In this document: in pieces, positions 56,821-64,000 of the stretch
Numbering within the stretch: position 1 is the first letter of the stretch
Layout: each line of letters opens with the position of its first letter
Assembly (NCBI RefSeq): GCF_034702125.1
Contig: NW_026945786.1
Location: 37,501 to 101,500, forward strand
From: Engraulis encrasicolus
Lineage: Eukaryota > Chordata > Actinopteri > Clupeiformes > Engraulidae
Length of the DNA stretch: 64,000 bases
Reading direction: 5' to 3'
The notes under the pieces: model-generated
Databases searched by the model: none
What the model was told of the DNA's origin: nothing
The model's input: only the letters and a program-made list of their open reading frames with translations
Translations under genes and position numbers: made by a program

Positions 56821-57411
56821 CTTTTTATGACTCCACTCTGCCTTCGCTGTGATTGTGTCGTGGCCTTTATGGTCGTCCATCGTACACAGATAGCAGATGC
56901 AGCTCTGGTCGGTGCGGCAGAATATTTCAAAAAGCTTCTTATGACGATGGCAGACTCTCTCGTGTAGCTGGCCTGTGGCATCGATTTTGGTGTGATTTAC
57001 ACCTATCAGTTCATTGTGAGCTTTGAGGTGAGAGTAGCAGAAGGACATCACACAATCTAGGCAGGACTTGACAGCTTTTAGTTCTCTCCTGGACAGAATG
57101 CAGATGTCACACGCCACATCTCCAGGTTCAGCATAACAGTGAGCAGCAGCAGCAGCTTGGATTTTGGTCTTCCCGAACTTCTTCACCATTTCAGCCATCA
57201 GACGGTTTTTGTGTAGAACAGGCCTGGAGTCGAAGGTGTACTTACACAGGGGGCAGCTGTATTCTCCTTTCCAATCCTTCTGATCCCAGCAGCTCTCAAT
57301 GCACCCCGCACAACAAACATGTCCACATGGAATAGTCACTGGGTCCCACAACAGCTCAAAACAGACAGAACAAGAGAAGGAGTCCTCCTCCTGAGAAGAC
57401 ACTGAAGCCAT
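56821..57411 (-). CDS. ftr: FTR-B exon 1: RING and two B-boxes
   Basis: 197 residues from ATG at 57411 (MASVSSQEEDSFSCSVC); six open codons upstream have no ATG. The RING is complete: CSVCFELLWDPVTIPCGHVC, then CAGCIESCW and CPLC. B-box 1 begins CDICILSRRELKAVKSC; B-box 2 begins CHRHKKLFEIFC and ends CYLCTMDDHKGHDTI. The exon ends EWSHKK at donor GTAAGC, phase 0, like FTR-A. RING/B-box proteins of this type act as E3 ubiquitin ligases. The exon is intact, but the coiled-coil exons are not found downstream and the B30.2 exon is truncated, so a complete finTRIM cannot be assembled here. Confidence 0.9.
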
Positions 57412-57612
57412 TTTGTATAGCTCTTCCAAACAGCAAGTTCACACACTTAAGGCTTGTTTACATCTACCCCGGGTGTGTAAACGGCCCATAAAAAGCAGAG
57501 GCTGCAGCAGACTCACAGCTGACTTTTTCCACAGCACTTCACTTCCTCAGAACACTAAAGAGGAGGAGGTCAATCCAGGGGTCAGGGCAGGGGCAGGGAG
57601 GGTGGGGGCTGG

Positions 57613-57626
57613 GGATTGGCCAATCA
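57613..57626 (-). promoter_or_regulatory. Double CCAAT box upstream of FTR-B
   Basis: Palindrome GATTGGCCAATCAG about 200 bases upstream of the ATG, conserved in the relic at 39572-39585. NF-Y binding is inferred from the motif. Confidence 0.5.
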
Positions 57627-57675
57627 GAATCGTTCTTGTAATAGATCCAGTCAGCACGTCGTCTGGCCCGCCCAG

Positions 57676-58219
<544 letters not shown>

Positions 58220-58224
58220 CTGCC

Positions 58225-59229
58225 CACAAACATATGCACGCATCAGGGCTAGACATTAACTTTTTTTTAAGTTTTTTTCTTTATCATGATAGTGTATGTC
58301 TGACCTCAGAAGATGAGGAGCTAAAGCAAGATGAGTGTATAGCTTTCTATATGGAAATATATCAAGCAAATAAAAACAGTTACTGAGCTTTTTCTTGAAC
58401 TTAAATACAAACACAAATACAAAATTCCTACACAAGGGGCAAACAACAGAATAGGCTTCTATGATGTGTATGTCATACTAAGGAATAAGATGCCAGCCAA
58501 CTTGGCTAGTAACACTGAAAGTATTACTAGCCACAGCCAGAGCCACTAGCCACAGCCAAACATGAGTCACATGGAGAAAGACGCAAATAAGAATACTTTG
58601 AGGGGTAGGAACAACTTTATTGTGCTTGCTACAGTCGTGCTCTACTGATAACACTCTAGTGATTGATGTACAGTACATGCAGAGAGGTAAAATAAAAAAA
58701 GAAAGACTAGAGTGGCCATGGCAATGGCTGACAGTTAAAAAAAAATGACAAGAACAGCCGCCATCTTGTGTAGGTAGGTCTGTGCTCTTTAGTCAATGTA
58801 AATAGATGGGGAACATGCACCACTGTCAAAAAATGACTTGATACTGTGTGATTATGACATGGCATACTAATAAAGGACCAGGTTTGAAATGTCAGGCTAA
58901 ATATTTATTTGTTGATCATATTGGTTAGGTAGCATATTTGAACTTCATGCAATTAAACAAATCTTTGGAAATTTGAGAGTATTTGGTATCCTTGTTAATT
59001 AAAAGACAGCTGAGAGTATGACAGGTAGAGAGAGCCCGCAAGCCCATATATAGGGGAGTCTTAGCAGCCACCTCTAGCAACCCACCCCCCACCCCCCTTT
59101 TTAAAATAAATGCTTATACATGTTTGATAAAAATGTGGGTATACCCTAGAATGGCATTTTTCATCTTAAATTTTCAAAAGCTCCACACTGTGGAAAGGGG
59201 AGAACCCCCCCTTCAGCACAATCTCCCCT
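58225..59229. other. No gene; part resembles the MITE at 19028-19500
   Basis: GGTTTGAAATGTCAGGCTA at about 58881 matches 19223, and GTAGGTAGGTCTG...TCAATGTAAATAGATGGGGAA is like 19107-19150. A diverged copy probably spans 58690-59050. Confidence 0.45.
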
Positions 59230-59233
59230 TTAA

Positions 59234-59612
59234 CCCTCTGGTTGTGTTACGGTCAAAACTGACAGTTTTGAAACTTCATCATTCACAAATGACACTTCAT
59301 GATATCCTCCAGCTTACCTATTCAAATGGTCAAAATGAAATATAATGAAATTCCTAAAGAATTGTGGAAGATACACCAACTTGTTACATTCATGGTGTTT
59401 CGGTCAAAAATGACCGGACCATTAATTTACATCTCCCAAAGTTATATACAGTTATATTACATTCACTTTACGCTCATATTCTTTTTGTTAGGCTTTTCAG
59501 AATACAACCATATGTGCCACATTAGTATAGATGTTTACAGTTAGTTGAAATACTTGAAAAAAGTAAAGGTGTTCCAAACGGCCTGAAAGCCTCTGAGAGG
59601 CCATCTAGAGGG
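59234..59612. mobile_element. TTAA-flanked MITE-like repeat
   Basis: TTAACCCTCT at the left and AGAGGGTTAA at the right. Interior holds repeated GGTCAAAA(C/A)TGAC motifs. Related sequence lies at 53230-53850. Confidence 0.6.
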
Positions 59613-59616
59613 TTAA

Positions 59617-60245
59617 TAAAACGAATTGGTGCAAGATAAGAAAAAAAGCCTACCAATCACTAAAACAAAGCAGAATAACATTTAAATCACCTTGGAAATG
59701 TTTCAAAATGATATCCAAAAGGTATTATTAATCAATGTATTATTATCTTTTTTGTGCAGGCAGTCAATTTTGACCGTTAACACCATGAACGCAACCTTGT
59801 TTCTAACACAATCTCTCCCTCACCTGTACCACTACAATTTCATCCTAGCTAGAACCCTGCAAATAGCACTGGAATGGTTGGAGAAGGACAAAGACAAAAT
59901 CTAAAAATCTAAATTCTAAAATGACAGACAATGATTCTAGATGTGAATCTATCCAGTTGAACCTCTTTGGGGACATGTAAAATCTGTCATTGCTGATGTT
60001 GCTGTGAAACAGTGTGCAATATTAAATACAAATACTGCTGCACATGCCCCAACTATTATTACAAGATTACAAATTCACAAAATTTCGATGACGATTTTGG
60101 GTATATACTTTGTTTATATTTCCATTGCTTTCTCGAGATGTTGTGCATGTTGTAAAATACATTTAATACTGCTGGGAAGGGCTGTATGCATGTGTTGTCC
60201 GTACGGACAGGCGGGTGTGCATGTTGAATGACCCACAGCATTTGC
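59617..60245. other. No recognisable feature
   Basis: Sequence downstream of FTR-C (minus strand); no gene or clear repeat. Confidence 0.5.
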
Positions 60246-60756
60246 CTGTAGGGGCCTCACAACAGCTTCACTGATGATCTAGGATTTAGAGAGGGTGTGT
60301 GAATGTGGTGTGGACTCTGTGCAGGAGGGTCATTGTGTCTCCAGAGATGCTGTAGAAGGCCAGAGTCCCTGCCCTGTGATCCACATACACTCCTATTCTG
60401 GAGCTGGCCACTAGAGAGAGTTCAGTCTTTTTATTATTGTGCCAGAAAGAGGAGCTGGACGCGGTGAGGTGCAGCACCCAGGACTGACCCACCAAACCCA
60501 CACTTATTACCCCCTCCTTTCCTGCTGATGTTTTTATATGACACTGCTACACCAACCCACAGTCCACTCCACTCAACCTCCCAGTAGCAACGTGCAGACA
60601 CACCCTCTCTACACGGCACCTGATGAGGCTCATCAAATCTGTCTGGATGATCAGGATATGACTGGAAATTATATCTCCACGCAACCCTTCTGTTCTCCTG
60701 TGACAGATGGAGGAGTTGATATGCTGTGTTTGGATCCAGAGTGAAGTGACAGGAAT
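60246..60756 (-). pseudogene. ftr: FTR-C exon 6: B30.2 domain, frameshifted
   Basis: Acceptor ACCATCAG precedes 60756. Reads SCHFTLDPNTAYQLLHLS, YPDHPDRFDE, RCYWEVEWSG, AVSYKNISRKG, then shifts frame near 60495. There FTR-A has ten bases between conserved TTTGG and CAGTCC and FTR-C has five. The rest (QSWVLHLTASSSSFWH, RIGVYVDHRAGTLAFYSIS) is in another frame, and the C-terminus ends early at a TAA near 60286 where FTR-A continues to GVYDYG. The domain is therefore broken twice. Upstream exons 1-4 are not in this window. Confidence 0.85.
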
Positions 60757-60800
60757 CTGATGGTGAGGAAGACAAGACACAACATTTTCATTGATGTTAG

Positions 60801-60910
<110 letters not shown>

Positions 60911-60917
60911 AACTCAC

Positions 60918-60971
60918 ACTGTAAGAAGTCCTCTCTGGTCACTGGTTCAGCAATAATATTATGGCCAGACA
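60918..60971 (-). CDS. ftr: FTR-C exon 5: short linker
   Basis: 54 bases, phase 1 at both ends, acceptor TTCTGTTTCAG and donor GTGAGTTGG. Encodes SGHNIIAEPVTREDFLQ; the split codon gives the Tyr of FLQYSC. It has no long apolar run, so this paralogue uses a short soluble linker. Confidence 0.7.
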
Positions 60972-61089
60972 CTGAAACAGAAATTATCACACTGGTCTAA
61001 ATAAGTGCTTAACATTTGTGCTTCACACAAAATTTGGCCCACATTCAGTCAGAGCAATGGGGATTATACTGTACTGTATGTGAAAGGAA

Positions 61090-63567
<2,478 letters not shown>

Positions 63568-63823
63568 GCTTGGCTCAGCGGTAATGGTGCTGGATTTCAA
63601 ATCCCACCCAGACCCATGTTGATTTTCAAAATTATATGCAGTGTTCCTTAGCCAACTTAAAATACCATGTATGTCATTTAGTATCAATGGCAAAGGTGCT
63701 GGATTACAGATGTGGAGGTTGTGAGTTCGAATCCCACTCGGACCCATGTTGATTTTCAAAATTATATCATATGCAGTGTTCCTTAGCTAAGTTGAAATAG
63801 CGTGTATGTCATTTAGTATATGC
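63568..63823 (+). mobile_element. Dimeric tRNA-derived SINE
   Basis: Two tandem units share GGTGCTGGATT and ACCCATGTTGATTTTCAAAA with GCAGTGTTCCTTAGC and TATGTCATTTAGTAT. The second keeps a B box, GAGTTCGAATCCC; the first has lost that middle part. A-box-like TGGCTCAGCGGTAATGG begins unit one. Confidence 0.72.
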
Positions 63824-64000
63824 CCAAAACGCGGATATAGTAGTTTGTTTTTAATTTAGGGATAGAGATATCAAAAATAAAACTGCTCATGTCTGCCCCA
63901 AAAGGCAAGCCCGCTTCCAGCATTTTCTTTGAGAATGCAATCTAGTTTTTGTCCTTGACGCATTGATACACAAGTGCCATGCGATCAAAAAACTGGGACT

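Overview
The window looks like a piece of a teleost fish genome. It has spliced exons of the fish-specific finTRIM (ftr) type (RING, B-boxes, coiled coil, PRY-SPRY), fish-type LINEs, tRNA-derived SINEs, very many MITE-like DNA elements, and a very high load of (CA)n/(TG)n microsatellites. No bacterial, phage or plasmid feature was seen. The species cannot be named from this sequence alone.

Layout. 0.2-0.65 kb: TG array and pyrimidine tract. 0.8-4.1 kb: CR1/Rex-like LINE on the minus strand with one frameshift. 4.6-5.15 kb: TTAA-type MITE with a SINE inserted. 5.28-12.83 kb: a full-length L1-type retrotransposon with both ORFs open and a 13-bp target-site duplication. 13.5-14.9 kb: DNA transposon with long inverted repeats; a second copy lies at 45.6-47.0 kb. 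15.9-38.9 kb: minus-strand ftr-type gene (called FTR-A here). Its six exons are joined by splice sites of matching phase; the introns hold a nested foldback element, a Ty3/Gypsy element (21.3-29.1 kb), a second foldback element (29.4-32.7 kb) and a LINE (33.9-36.8 kb). 39.0-39.6 kb: relic of another RING exon and its promoter. 41.2-45.2 kb: nested hAT-like and palindromic elements. 47.2-57.6 kb: second ftr-type locus (FTR-B), minus strand, with a RING/B-box exon, an exon 4, three candidate versions of exon 5, and a truncated B30.2 exon. 60.2-61.0 kb: last two exons of a third copy (FTR-C). 61.2-64.0 kb: no gene seen; a dimeric SINE near the end.

How the genes relate. FTR-A, -B and -C share exon layout, splice phases and sequence, so they are a tandem paralogue cluster on one strand. 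By family knowledge such proteins are RING ubiquitin ligases linked to antiviral responses, and a consensus interferon-response element lies just upstream of the FTR-A start codon. All three B30.2 exons are damaged: a stop in A, truncation in B, frameshift in C. Most other ftr exons are open and in phase. The most unusual point is exon 5, between the coiled coil and B30.2: in FTR-A and in one FTR-B version it is in frame and encodes a strongly hydrophobic, TG-rich stretch that could be a membrane helix, while other versions of the exon encode short polar linkers.
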